DNA of 54,722 bases from Alphaproteobacteria bacterium. GTDB lineage: Bacteria; Pseudomonadota; Alphaproteobacteria; SMXS01. The translations under genes were made by a program, and so were the position numbers. The stretch spans positions 1 through 54,722 of the forward strand of contig WGNW01000062.1 of the NCBI GenBank assembly GCA_016124315.1, in the 5' to 3' direction. Numbering within the stretch: the stretch's first letter is position 1; every line of letters begins with the position of its first letter. Of this stretch, positions 24,090 to 32,681 are shown piece by piece. A model generated the notes under the pieces. That model had not been told where the DNA came from and ran no database searches. It was given only the letters and a program-made list of their open reading frames with translations.

Positions 24090-25058
24090 CTATCCGGCGG
24101 ACGCCCTCCAGACGCATCGGAAACCCACATGGGAGGTGGACGTGTCCAGCGGCTGGGCGTAGCGCGCGGCCGGCCGGTAGCGCTGGCAATAATTCTCCGC
24201 GCACAGGTGGGAGCCGCCCTTCAGCACCTTCCGGCCGATGCGGATCTCGGGCATGCAGGGGTCGTAGCTCCCGTCCTTCCCGGCCCCTCGCGGGTTGCGC
24301 GGGATGCAGCATTGCGGTCCCTTCGCATGACCGTCGCCGAACCAGTCGGCGGTCCATTCCCAGACGTTGCCGATCATGTCGGCGAGGCCGTGGCCGTTGA
24401 CGGGGAAGGCGCCCACCGGCGAGGTGCCTTCATAGCCGTCGGTGGCCAGGTTCTGCCACGGGAAGGCCCCCTGCCAGTAGTTGGCCATCATCCGCCCGCC
24501 CGGCGCCAGTTGGTCGCCCCAGGCATAGGCGCTGCCATCGAGGCCGCCGCGCGCCGCATATTCCCATTCCGCCTCCGTCGGCAGTTCCTTGCCGGCCCAG
24601 CGGGCAAACGCTTCGGCGTCCTCATAAGCAATGTGGACAACCGGATGATCCTCCCGCCCTTCAAGGCCGCTGCCCGGTCCCGCAGGATGCCGCCAGCAGG
24701 CCCCGAAGCGGAACTGCCACCAGCGTGAGAAGTCCACCGGCGGCATCGGCCGGTTGGGCTTGACGAACACCAGCGAGCCGGCGCGGATCATATCGGGACG
24801 GATGCCGGGGTAGTCGGCGGGATCGGGCGGCCGCTCCGCCAGGGTCTCGTAACCCGTCGCCTCGACGAAGCGGGCGAACTGCCGGTTGGTGACCGGCGTC
24901 CGGTCGATCCAGAAGCCGTCGACCGCGACCCGGTGGGCCGGCGCCTCTTCGGGATAGTGATGGTCCGAGCCCATGACGAAAGTGCCGCCCGGCAGCAGGA
25001 CCATGTCCGATGTGTCGGCCGGCTGTGACTGCCTCGCCTTGCCTTCCGCCGTCTCCAT
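24090..25058 (-). CDS. Formylglycine-generating enzyme (FGE/SUMF1 family)
   Basis: A 322-aa FGE-sulfatase domain protein. It begins M-V-L-L-P-G-G-T-F-V-M-G-S and ends with the copper-binding active site: S-H-L-C286-A-E-N-Y-C291-Q-R-Y-R, matching the two essential cysteines of aerobic FGE. G-N-V-W-E-W-T and S-H-V-G-F-R-C are further family marks. It oxidises the Cys in C-x-P-x-R of sulfatases to formylglycine in the cytoplasm. The gene starts 8 bases after the stop of a sulfatase that carries exactly this motif, so enzyme and substrate are co-expressed. Confidence 0.95.
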   Translation of the reverse strand: METAEGKARQSQPADTSDMVLLPGGTFVMGSDHHYPEEAPAHRVAVDGFWIDRTPVTNRQFARFVEATGYETLAERPPDPADYPGIRPDMIRAGSLVFVKPNRPMPPVDFSRWWQFRFGACWRHPAGPGSGLEGREDHPVVHIAYEDAEAFARWAGKELPTEAEWEYAARGGLDGSAYAWGDQLAPGGRMMANYWQGAFPWQNLATDGYEGTSPVGAFPVNGHGLADMIGNVWEWTADWFGDGHAKGPQCCIPRNPRGAGKDGSYDPCMPEIRIGRKVLKGGSHLCAENYCQRYRPAARYAQPLDTSTSHVGFRCVWRASAG

Positions 25059-25066
25059 GCACCCCC

Positions 25067-27475
25067 CTACTTCAGCCTGATGGTGACGCCCTTGAGATCG
25101 CCCGTGAACTTGCTGTCGGCCACGTCGTATTCCTCGTCAATGGGCGTTCCCGTATCGAGCCCGATGTCCATCCCCTCGGTGTGGGAGATCCAGTTCCCGA
25201 GCGTATGCTCAACCCGGCCCTGGCCGACCTGGTGCCCGTCCACCGAAATGGTCACGACGCCGCCCGGGCCGAACTTGCCGCCATCGGACTTGAAGTCGGC
25301 CACCACCTTGTGCGGGCCGGGCGTCAGCGGCTCCTGCGCCCGGATCGTGTAGCGCCGCGGATCGAGGGCATTGTAGTGGAACACGACCTTGTCGTCCTTC
25401 ACGTACATGCCCCAGCCGCCGAACCGGCCGCCCTGGGTGACCAGCACGCCCTTGGCGCCGCCCTGAGGCACCACCACGTCGGCCTCGACCGAGAACGAGC
25501 GGTTGACGATGTGCGGCGCGGTGTCCTGGGAAATCCGGACCATGCCGGCGGGATAGGTGAACACGGTCCGGTCCTTCGCCAGCGACGGCCTCCCCTCGGC
25601 GGTCAGTTCGGTGCGGATCGGCAGCACCTGGTTGCGGCCGGCCTCGGCCCAGAACAGGTTCTGCATGTCCCGCAGCTTCTGCGGATTGGCCTTGGACAGG
25701 TCGACCGCCTCGCTGTAGTCGTCCGCCACGTGATACAGTTCCCAAGGCTGGGTCTCGGCCTTGGCGCCGGGTTCGTTGATGCCCCAGGGCTGCCGGAACG
25801 GCCTCATGGCCGCCACCCATCCATCCTTGTAGATGCCCCGGTTGCCGACCATCTCGAAATACTGCATGTGTCGGTGCGACGGCGCGTCGGGCGCGGTGAA
25901 GCTGTACTCCATGCTGACGCCGTCGAGCGGCTTCTGGGGCACGCCGTCGAGCATCGCGGGGGCCTGGACGCCGACCGCCTGATAGATGGTCGGCGCGATA
26001 TCGGTGACGTAATGGAACTGGCTGCGCAGGCCGCCCTTGTCCTTGATCTCGTTCGGCCAGGAGATCACCAGCCCGTTGCGCGTGCCGCCGAAGTAGGAGG
26101 CGATCTGCTTGTAGTACTGGAACGGCGTGTCCATCGCCCAGCCCCACGCCGCCGGATAGTGGTTGTACAGCATGGGGCCGCCGATATCGGGGATCCGGCT
26201 CACCATGTAGTCCAGATCCTCCTTGTAGCCGTTGATCATGGACTGCTGGAACAGCAGGCCGTTGGGACCGCCCTCGGCGCTGGAGCCGTTGTCGCCCTCG
26301 ATGAAGATGATCAGGGTGTTGTCGTACTGGCCGGAATCCTTGAGGTACTGGATCAACCGCCCCACCTCGCTGTCCATGTGGGCGACGGCGGCTGCATAGG
26401 CCTCCATCAACCGCGCATAGAGCTTCTTCTGCTTCGGCGAGAGGGAGGACCAGGCCGGCAGCACGTCGGGACGGGGCGTGAGCTTGGCGTTGGCGGGAAT
26501 GATCCCCATGGCCTTCTGGCGGGCGAAGGTCTCTTCGCGCACCTTGTCCCAGCCCTGGTCGAACTTGCCGCGGAACTTCTCCAGCCACGCCTTGGGCGCA
26601 TGGTGCGGCGTGTGGGCAGTGCCGGTCGCGTAGTAGACGAAGAACGGCTTGTCGGGCGCCAGCGCATGATGCTGCTGGATCCACTTGATCGAGCGCGTGG
26701 CCAGGTCCTCGTCCAGATTGTAGCCGGGGTGGCCGGCCGCAGGATCGATGGGCTTGGTGCCCTCGGTCAGCACCGGGTTCCACTGGCTGGTGTCCGAGGC
26801 CAGGAAGCCGTAGAAATACTCGAAGCCCTCGCCGGTCGGCCAGCGATCGAACGGACCGGCCTGGCTCTGCTCCCACTGCGGGGTGAGGTGCCACTTGCCG
26901 AACGCGGCGGTGCTGTAGCCGTCCTCCCGCAGGACTTCGGATACCATGCCGGCCGACTTGGGAATGACGCTGTTGTATCCGTCGTAACCCGCGGACAGAT
27001 TCTCCACATTGCCCATGCCCACATTATGCGGGTTGCGGCCCGTGAGCAGCGCCGCGCGGGTGGGCGAGCACAGCGCCGTGGTGTTGAACTGGTTGTAGCG
27101 CAGCCCGTCCTTCGCAAGCATGTCCAGCGTCGGCGTCGGCACCGGTCCGCCGAAGGTGCTGCTGGTGCCGAAGCCGATGTCGTCGGTCATGATCAGCAGC
27201 ACGTTGGGCGCACCCTTGGGCGCCTGCGGTTCGGCAGGCCAGGAGGGCGGCTGGGATTCCGCGGGCGTGATGCCGTCGAATTTCTGCGGCTGAGGCGGAA
27301 GTTGCGGCAGCATCTCCTGAGCGGAGACGCCCGCCGGCGCCGCCAGCATGGACACCACCGCTCCCATGCCGACCAGCGGGCGCAGCACCAGCCGGGAACA
27401 CGTCGCCATCAGCATCCGGCGACGCCGTCTGGCGGCACCGGTCCCCACGACCGCCTGCCTCGTGTTTTTCGTCAT
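25067..27475 (-). CDS. Arylsulfatase (type I, formylglycine-dependent)
   Basis: An 802-aa sulfatase. The N-terminus has an Arg cluster then a hydrophobic segment and A-P-A-G-V-S-A-Q, a likely signal peptide, so it acts in the periplasm or outside. Metal-binding D98-D99 lies in I-M-T-D-D-I-G, and the modifiable Cys is C136 in C-S-P-T-R-A-A-L-L-T-G-R. The F-G-K-W-H-L block and the later E-G-D-N-G-S-S also fit. A C-terminal region from about residue 600 is the beta-rich domain usual in this long arylsulfatase group. It hydrolyses sulfate esters, giving sulfate or a desulfated carbon source. The adjacent FGE activates it. Confidence 0.95.
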   Translation of the reverse strand: MTKNTRQAVVGTGAARRRRRMLMATCSRLVLRPLVGMGAVVSMLAAPAGVSAQEMLPQLPPQPQKFDGITPAESQPPSWPAEPQAPKGAPNVLLIMTDDIGFGTSSTFGGPVPTPTLDMLAKDGLRYNQFNTTALCSPTRAALLTGRNPHNVGMGNVENLSAGYDGYNSVIPKSAGMVSEVLREDGYSTAAFGKWHLTPQWEQSQAGPFDRWPTGEGFEYFYGFLASDTSQWNPVLTEGTKPIDPAAGHPGYNLDEDLATRSIKWIQQHHALAPDKPFFVYYATGTAHTPHHAPKAWLEKFRGKFDQGWDKVREETFARQKAMGIIPANAKLTPRPDVLPAWSSLSPKQKKLYARLMEAYAAAVAHMDSEVGRLIQYLKDSGQYDNTLIIFIEGDNGSSAEGGPNGLLFQQSMINGYKEDLDYMVSRIPDIGGPMLYNHYPAAWGWAMDTPFQYYKQIASYFGGTRNGLVISWPNEIKDKGGLRSQFHYVTDIAPTIYQAVGVQAPAMLDGVPQKPLDGVSMEYSFTAPDAPSHRHMQYFEMVGNRGIYKDGWVAAMRPFRQPWGINEPGAKAETQPWELYHVADDYSEAVDLSKANPQKLRDMQNLFWAEAGRNQVLPIRTELTAEGRPSLAKDRTVFTYPAGMVRISQDTAPHIVNRSFSVEADVVVPQGGAKGVLVTQGGRFGGWGMYVKDDKVVFHYNALDPRRYTIRAQEPLTPGPHKVVADFKSDGGKFGPGGVVTISVDGHQVGQGRVEHTLGNWISHTEGMDIGLDTGTPIDEEYDVADSKFTGDLKGVTIRLK

Positions 27476-27828
27476 CTTCTCTTCCCCATTTCCCGGCCGG
27501 AAATGTTTCGACTCCGGCTTGACGACAATCGGCGGGCCCGGTACTGGGCACGATTACCTGATCCCACACCCCTGTCGGATCCGACTACCGTCCTATCACA
27601 CTCCTATTCTGTATTCCTTTTCAATTTTGTCGCCCATATGGATAATAATTACCACATTGGATATTTTTATATTTCGTATTGGGGACCTACATGCTTGTCC
27701 GATGAAATGGGCTGATATTTATTGCCATATAGGTAAAATTCCATATCCCGGCCCCGTCCCTGCCCAGAATCGCAGGACTCCCTGCCAGCGCCTGTGCCAG
27801 TCTCGGCGTCCGGCGGAGGAGAATCGAC
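27476..27828. other. AT-rich divergent intergenic region
   Basis: 353 bases lie between the divergent sulfatase and GST genes. The first 80 bases are ordinary, but 27601-27720 has only about 35% G+C against roughly two thirds in the flanking genes, with runs such as GATAATAATTA and ATATTTTTATATTT. I see no supported gene, terminator or clear -35/-10 pair. It should hold the promoters of both neighbours and perhaps a nucleoid-protein or regulator target. Confidence 0.6.
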
Positions 27829-28602
27829 ATGGACCATGTGGAAGCGAAGGAAGCACGGGACCTGCCCGGTCTCAGGATCGCGGTGACCAAGGGTATCCCC
27901 AACCCGTTCTGCGAGGCGGCGAAAAGCCTCTTTCACGTCAAGGGAATACCGTTCGTGCCCGTGGCCCAGTACGCGGCGCAGCCGAACGAGGACCTGAAGG
28001 CCTGGACGGGCCACCGCAACGCGCCCGTCGTGGTCTACGACAGCGAGCCGGCCCGTGCCGGCTGGGCGGAGATCCTGATGCTGGCCGAGCGCCTCGGCGG
28101 CGAGCCGGCGCTGCTGCCCGAGGATCCGGAGCTGCGCGCCCAGGTGTTCGGCCTGTGCCACATGATCTGCGGCGAGGGCGGCTTCGCCTGGAATTCGCGC
28201 TTCATGATGTTCCCGAAGGAAGCCGCCAACGACGCCGGCGCGGAGAAGGGCTCATGGGACGAGATCCTGCACCGGCAGTACGGCGCCTCGCGGGACTCGG
28301 TGTCGCAGGCCCCTGCCCGCGCCGCTGCGGTGCTCCGCATGCTGGCCGACCGGCTGAAGGCGCAGCAGGAGCGCGGCAGCCTCTTCCTCGTCGGCGACGC
28401 GCTGACCGCCGCCGACATCTACTGGGCGACCATGTCCATCGGCGTCCGCCAGTTGCCCGACGACTGGTCGGCGACGCCGGGCTTCCTGCGCAAGGCTTGG
28501 GGCCAGATGGGCGCGCAGCTGGAAGACGCCCTCGATCCCATCCTCATCGAGCACCGCGACCGCATCTACCGGGACTGGCTGAAGCTGCCGCTGGACTTCT
28601 GA
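27829..28602 (+). CDS. Glutathione S-transferase-like protein
   Basis: A 257-aa protein with a thioredoxin-like N-terminal half (K-G-I-P-N-P-F-C-E-A-A-K-S-L-F-H-V-K-G-I-P). N-A-P-V-V-V-Y-D follows, holding the cis-Pro of GSTs, and the C-terminal half is all-alpha with L-F-L-V-G-D-A-L-T-A-A-D-I-Y-W-A, the conserved GST N-capping box. It likely conjugates or binds glutathione in detoxification; the exact class is unclear. GGAGGAGA precedes the ATG. It is divergent from the sulfatase operon across an AT-rich spacer. Confidence 0.8.
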   Translation: MDHVEAKEARDLPGLRIAVTKGIPNPFCEAAKSLFHVKGIPFVPVAQYAAQPNEDLKAWTGHRNAPVVVYDSEPARAGWAEILMLAERLGGEPALLPEDPELRAQVFGLCHMICGEGGFAWNSRFMMFPKEAANDAGAEKGSWDEILHRQYGASRDSVSQAPARAAAVLRMLADRLKAQQERGSLFLVGDALTAADIYWATMSIGVRQLPDDWSATPGFLRKAWGQMGAQLEDALDPILIEHRDRIYRDWLKLPLDF

Positions 28603-28615
28603 CCGGCGCAGGCCC

Positions 28616-29425
28616 TCAGGCCAGAAGGAGGTCGCGGAGCCGGGCGCGCTCCCGCTCGCCCAGACCGACGCCTTGCGCGAGATAGCGGTCGGCGGAGCCG
28701 TACTCGTCTCCGATGGCGTCCAGGAAGGCGGAAATGTAGTCGGGGCTGGCGTCGAACATCACCTCGGCGACCGGCCGGTTGACCGTCGACAGGTCGCCCA
28801 GCATGGCGACGAGGATGCGTTCGCGCCAGGTCTCGTCCAGATAGCGGCGCGTCAGGCTGTAGTCCTCGACCACGGCGTCCCGCGGTACGCCGAGCGCCAG
28901 CAGCACCAGGGCGACGCTCACTCCGGTGCGGTCCTTGCCGGCGGTGCAGTGGATGACGGACGGGCAGCGCGGCCCCTCCAGCAGCCGCCGGAACAGCGCG
29001 GCAAACCGCTCGGGGCCGTTCAGCGCGAAGCGCCGGTAGGCGTCCCGGATCGCCGTCCGGGCCTGTTCGGGCGTGGCCTCGGGAACGGTCAGCAGCGCCG
29101 GCCGGGGCACGCCGTTGACGCCCTCGCTGGTACCCAGCGCCAGCGGAAAGATCGCGGCGGCGGCCGCAAGGGCCGCGGGAGTCGGGGCCGCCTGCCGTTC
29201 CATGTCGTTGCGCAAATCGATAATGGCGCCCAGCCGCAGGCCGTTCAGGGTGTCCACGTCGGCCGGGGTCAACCGGGCGAGGGCGCCGGACCGATAAAGG
29301 GTCCCGCGCCGCACCGTCCGGCCCCCGGCGGCCGGATAGCCGCCGACATCACGAAAATTCAGTGCCCCTTCGAGGGCGATGCGGCCTTCGGGAGCCGCAT
29401 CCTGATCGAAACCCGCGCGCGTCAT
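28616..29425 (-). CDS. Tyrosine-protein phosphatase (Y_phosphatase3 family)
   Basis: A 269-aa protein. N-F-R-D-V-G-G-Y near the start is the opening motif of this family. The catalytic P-loop is H-C-T-A-G-K-D-R-T-G, with the nucleophile Cys and binding Arg, and I-D-L-R-N-D-M-E precedes it. Such enzymes remove phosphate from phosphotyrosine or inositol/lipid phosphates. The ATG at 29425 is chosen over a GTG at 29428; AGGA lies just upstream. Its stop is 13 bases from that of the convergent GST gene. Confidence 0.92.
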   Translation of the reverse strand: MTRAGFDQDAAPEGRIALEGALNFRDVGGYPAAGGRTVRRGTLYRSGALARLTPADVDTLNGLRLGAIIDLRNDMERQAAPTPAALAAAAAIFPLALGTSEGVNGVPRPALLTVPEATPEQARTAIRDAYRRFALNGPERFAALFRRLLEGPRCPSVIHCTAGKDRTGVSVALVLLALGVPRDAVVEDYSLTRRYLDETWRERILVAMLGDLSTVNRPVAEVMFDASPDYISAFLDAIGDEYGSADRYLAQGVGLGERERARLRDLLLA

Positions 29426-29512
29426 CACCGTATCCTACGACGGCAAGGTTACGGTTTTCCGCAAGACCGGCCGGTCTAGCCGGCACCCGGGGTCGGCGCC
29501 TGGCCGGCCTGC

Positions 29513-30817
29513 TCAGGCGTCGTTGGCGTAGACGCCGTTGATGTAGTCCATCAGCGTCTTGTGGTTGTGGCGGATGCGGCGTTCCTGGCTGCTGATCCAC
29601 AGGCCCTTGAACGCTTCCGAATGCATGCCCTTCTGCACGTGCGGCAGGTTGACCGAATCCTGGTCCAGCACCAGCCCCAGCGACCGCTCGCCGTGCCGGC
29701 AGTGCTCGTGGTCTGGCAGCGGCGGGCGCGCCTTCCCCTCCGGCACGTGCACGCAGCGGAACAGGTCGAAGAACATTTTGTTGGGATCGGTCGGATGCGG
29801 CCGCTGGCGGAACAGGCCGAAGCTCTCCGCGTGAATGTTGAAGGTCAGGTTCGGATAGATGCAGTAATGGTAATCGTCGGTGAGCTGGTCGTCGTTAAGC
29901 TCGGCGTAGTGGTAGCCGAGCTTCGACTCGTTCGCCCGCTTGTAGACCTGCACGCCGCGCCTGATGTCAGACACCTTGCCGTGGAACTCGGCCGGGTCCA
30001 TGCCGATGTCGGCGATCTGCTCGGCCAGGTGCTCCGGCACCTCCTCCAGCTCCTCGCCGAGCCGCGGGCTGTAGGTCTTGAACGGCACCAGGTAGCGGTT
30101 GTGGCGCTCGTAGAGGTCGATCTGGATGTCGACGTCGTCGATGGTGTAGGACAGCTCCGGGTGGATGCACTGGACGTGGTAGATCTCGTTGAAGGCGTCC
30201 ACCGAGGTCTTCCAGTTGCAGTCCCACTCGATGGTGACGTCCAGCACCAGCGCCATGTTCTCGAAATGATACGGGTCGAGGTGCTCGGGGATGATGCCGA
30301 GATAGTCGCGCAGCGACAGGCCGTCCGGATCGAGGCAGAACCAGACCCAGCCACCCCAGCTGTCGGTCCTGACGGTCTTGAGACTGAGCTTGTCGCGCGG
30401 GCAGCCCTGGGCGAAGTCTTCCTCGTCGGGGACGTTGATCAGCCGGCCGGTCAGGTCGTATTCCCAGAAGTGATAGGCGCACTGCAGCGTCCGCGAGTTG
30501 CCGCACTGGTCGAACTTGACCTGGTTTCCGCGGTGGTTGCAGACGTTGTAGAAGGTCCGCGCCTTGCCGTCCTCGCCGCGGACGATCAGCAGGGATTCCG
30601 GGCCGATGTCGGTGGTGATGTAGTCGCCGACCTCGGGGATCTGCTCCTCGCGGCAGCCCATCAGCCAGACCTTGGTCCACATCCGCTCCCATTCGAGCTG
30701 CATGAACTCCTCGGAGATGTAGCGCTCCTTGGGGATGTAGTCCGCGCCCATGCTGGGTTCCGGCGCCTTGTCGATGGGCGTCCTGACGCTTTCCTTGACC
30801 CGGGTGATCGCAACCAT
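29513..30817 (-). CDS. Rieske non-heme iron oxygenase, alpha subunit-like (copy 1)
   Basis: A 434-aa aromatic-ring-hydroxylating type oxygenase. The Rieske [2Fe-2S] ligands are C93-x-H95 and C113-x-x-H116. The mononuclear iron site is N201...D207...H214 and H219 in N-W-K-T-S-V-D-A-F-N-E-I-Y-H-V-Q-C-I-H. The ATG at 30817 has AAGGAG before it; upstream codons are not family-like. Copy 2 at 39219-40520 is a close paralog with the same start and end sequences. Electron-transfer partners are not encoded nearby. It is divergent from a TauD-type dioxygenase, suggesting a shared pathway. Confidence 0.93.
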   Translation of the reverse strand: MVAITRVKESVRTPIDKAPEPSMGADYIPKERYISEEFMQLEWERMWTKVWLMGCREEQIPEVGDYITTDIGPESLLIVRGEDGKARTFYNVCNHRGNQVKFDQCGNSRTLQCAYHFWEYDLTGRLINVPDEEDFAQGCPRDKLSLKTVRTDSWGGWVWFCLDPDGLSLRDYLGIIPEHLDPYHFENMALVLDVTIEWDCNWKTSVDAFNEIYHVQCIHPELSYTIDDVDIQIDLYERHNRYLVPFKTYSPRLGEELEEVPEHLAEQIADIGMDPAEFHGKVSDIRRGVQVYKRANESKLGYHYAELNDDQLTDDYHYCIYPNLTFNIHAESFGLFRQRPHPTDPNKMFFDLFRCVHVPEGKARPPLPDHEHCRHGERSLGLVLDQDSVNLPHVQKGMHSEAFKGLWISSQERRIRHNHKTLMDYINGVYANDA

Positions 30818-30852
30818 GCCCGAACTCCTTCCCGCCCCGTCGCCGACGAGGA

Positions 30853-30858
30853 TTGACA
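30853..30858 (+). promoter_or_regulatory. Possible -35 element for the TauD-type gene
   Basis: TTGACA stands at 30853-30858 in the 139-base divergent gap. No good -10 is seen at 16-18 bases (best 3 of 6), so this is only a weak candidate. Confidence 0.25.
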
Positions 30859-30956
30859 CTTCCCTGCCGTAGTTTAAGCATGTTCGCTGGTTTTGCGGAA
30901 CAGCTTTCTTGGCGGCCCGCCTCGCGCCCCGGCGCGCAAAGGGGCAGAAACGGGAA

Positions 30957-31796
30957 ATGACCATGAGCATCGAGATCGAGACGCTGGGCAGCGCCGCAGG
31001 CGCCCGCCTCCACGGGGCGGACCTGTCGCGGCCGCTCACCGACAACGTGTTCGGCGAGGTGCGCCAGGCGCTGCTGGACCACCTGGTGATCTTCTTTCCC
31101 GACCAGCACCTGACGCCCGAGCAGCACAAGGCGTTCGGCCGCCGTTTCGGCACGCTGAACGTACACCCGCACGTCAAGGCGCTGGACGGCCACCCGGAAG
31201 TGCTGAACATCGTCAAGGAGCCGGAGATGCGGCTGAACTTCGGCGGCGGCTGGCACTCGGACATGACGTTCCTCGAGAAGCCGGTGCTCGGCTCGATCCT
31301 CTACGCCCGCGTGCTGCCGCGCGCCGGCGGCGATACCATGTGGGCCAACATGTACGCCGCCTACGACGCGCTGAGCGGCGGCATGAAGCGGCTGCTGGAC
31401 GGGCTGGTGGCCATCCACACCGCCGACGGCATCTACGGCAGCGGCGGCGTCTACAGCACCAACAAGGGCATGGAGACCATGGCCCACGAGCAGGCGGCCG
31501 ACCGGGCCGAGCACCCCGTGGTCCGCACCCACCCGGAGACCGGCCGCAAGCTGCTGTTCGTCAATCCGGCATTCACCGTGAAGTTCAAGGGCATGAGCCG
31601 CGAGGAGAGCCGGCCGCTGCTGGAATTCCTCACCCGCCACGCCACCGAGGCGCGCTTCGTCTACCGGCACCGCTGGAGCGTCGACGAGGTGGGGTTCTGG
31701 GACAACCGCTGCACCCAGCACTACGCCCTCAACGACTACCCGACCGAGCGGCGGGTGATGCACCGGGTGACGGTGGACGGCGACCGTCCCTACTGA
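30957..31796 (+). CDS. TauD/TfdA family alpha-ketoglutarate-dependent dioxygenase
   Basis: A 279-aa Fe(II)/2-oxoglutarate dioxygenase. The iron triad is H100-S-D102 in G-G-W-H-S-D-M-T-F and H255 in N-R-C-T-Q-H-Y-A-L-N-D-Y; the 2-oxoglutarate Arg lies in V-M-H-R-V-T-V. It resembles taurine or 2,4-D dioxygenases and probably hydroxylates a sulfonate, ether or carboxylate substrate. The ATG at 30957 is followed by a second ATG at 30963; either could be used. It diverges from Rieske copy 1. Confidence 0.93.
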   Translation: MTMSIEIETLGSAAGARLHGADLSRPLTDNVFGEVRQALLDHLVIFFPDQHLTPEQHKAFGRRFGTLNVHPHVKALDGHPEVLNIVKEPEMRLNFGGGWHSDMTFLEKPVLGSILYARVLPRAGGDTMWANMYAAYDALSGGMKRLLDGLVAIHTADGIYGSGGVYSTNKGMETMAHEQAADRAEHPVVRTHPETGRKLLFVNPAFTVKFKGMSREESRPLLEFLTRHATEARFVYRHRWSVDEVGFWDNRCTQHYALNDYPTERRVMHRVTVDGDRPY

Positions 31797-31820
31797 TTCC
31801 CCCGGCGAAGCCCCCTCGCC

Positions 31821-32570
31821 TCAGCCGCGCCCGATATAGGGCATCAGCGTCGCCATGATGGTGAGCGACGGCACGTTGGCCTCCAGCGGCAGGCTGTCCA
31901 TGAACACGATGGCGCGGGCGACGTCGTCGACGCTCATCAGCGGCTCGGGCCGCACCGACCCGTCCGCCTGCAGCATGCCCACCTCCATCTGCCGGGTCAG
32001 GCCGGTGGCGGCATTGCCGATGTCGATCTGGCAGCAGGCGATGTTGAACGCCCTGCCGTCCAGCGCCGTCGACTTGGTCAGGCCGGTCACGCCGTGCTTG
32101 GTGGCGGTATAGGGCGCCGACAGGGGACGCGGCACGTGGGCCGAGATGGAACCGTTGTTGATGATCCGGCCGCCCTGCGGATCCTGGCCGCGCATCAGCC
32201 GGAAAGCCTCGCGGGTGCACAGGAAGGTGCCGGTGAGATTGGCGGCCACCACCCGGTTCCAGTCGTCGACGCCGGTCTCGTCGATGGTCGTGCCCAGCGC
32301 CGCGCCGCCGGCGTTGTTGAACAGCAGGTCGAGACGCCCGAACCGGTCCTTCACCGCGGCGAACATGGCGGCGACGGCCTCGGGGTCGCCGACGTCGGCG
32401 GCGCAGACCATGGTCCACGCCGGATCGGCGGCATGGGCGGCGGCGGCTTCCAGCTTCTCCCGGTTGCGGCCGTTGAACACCACGCTGTAGCCGGCGCCGA
32501 GCAGCGCCCACGCGGTCGCCCGGCCGATGCCGCTGCCCGCCCCCGTGACCAGCGCGATCTTGCCGGTCAT
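31821..32570 (-). CDS. Short-chain dehydrogenase/reductase
   Basis: A 249-aa classical [11 protein letters not shown] at residues 9-16, [12 protein letters not shown], and the Y-T-A-T-K active site. N-G-R-N at the end of strand 2 points toward NADP. The ATG at 32570 has no obvious Shine-Dalgarno of its own; it overlaps the stop of a 13-codon leader frame that does have one. It ends 24 bases from the convergent TauD-type gene. The substrate is unknown. Confidence 0.92.
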   Translation of the reverse strand: MTGKIALVTGAGSGIGRATAWALLGAGYSVVFNGRNREKLEAAAAHAADPAWTMVCAADVGDPEAVAAMFAAVKDRFGRLDLLFNNAGGAALGTTIDETGVDDWNRVVAANLTGTFLCTREAFRLMRGQDPQGGRIINNGSISAHVPRPLSAPYTATKHGVTGLTKSTALDGRAFNIACCQIDIGNAATGLTRQMEVGMLQADGSVRPEPLMSVDDVARAIVFMDSLPLEANVPSLTIMATLMPYIGRG

Positions 32571-32608
32571 GGCGCGCCCGCCCGCCGAGATGCGTCCGAC
32601 TTGTTCAT
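32567..32608 (-). CDS. 13-codon leader frame coupled to the SDR start
   Basis: Starting at 32608, ATG AAC AAG TCG runs 13 codons ([13 protein letters not shown]) and stops with a TGA that overlaps the SDR ATG as ATGA. GGGAGG lies at good distance before this mini-ATG, while the SDR start itself lacks one. It may be a coupling leader, or a sign that one base is missing and the SDR has these extra residues. Confidence 0.35.
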   Translation of the reverse strand: MNKSDASRRAGAP

Positions 32609-32681
32609 GTTGCCGCCTCCCTGTCCTCTCGGCGCAGGCTAGCACGGGCGACGACGGCAGCGCCAACGACGGAACGACCCG

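Noticed and set aside
25010..27715. Plus-strand 900-codon frame opposite FGE and sulfatase
   Set aside because: Low-complexity translation, no start signal, and it opposes two certain enzymes.
27667..28161. Minus-strand frame in the AT-rich spacer and GST gene
   Set aside because: Most of it is antisense to the GST; no similarity seen.
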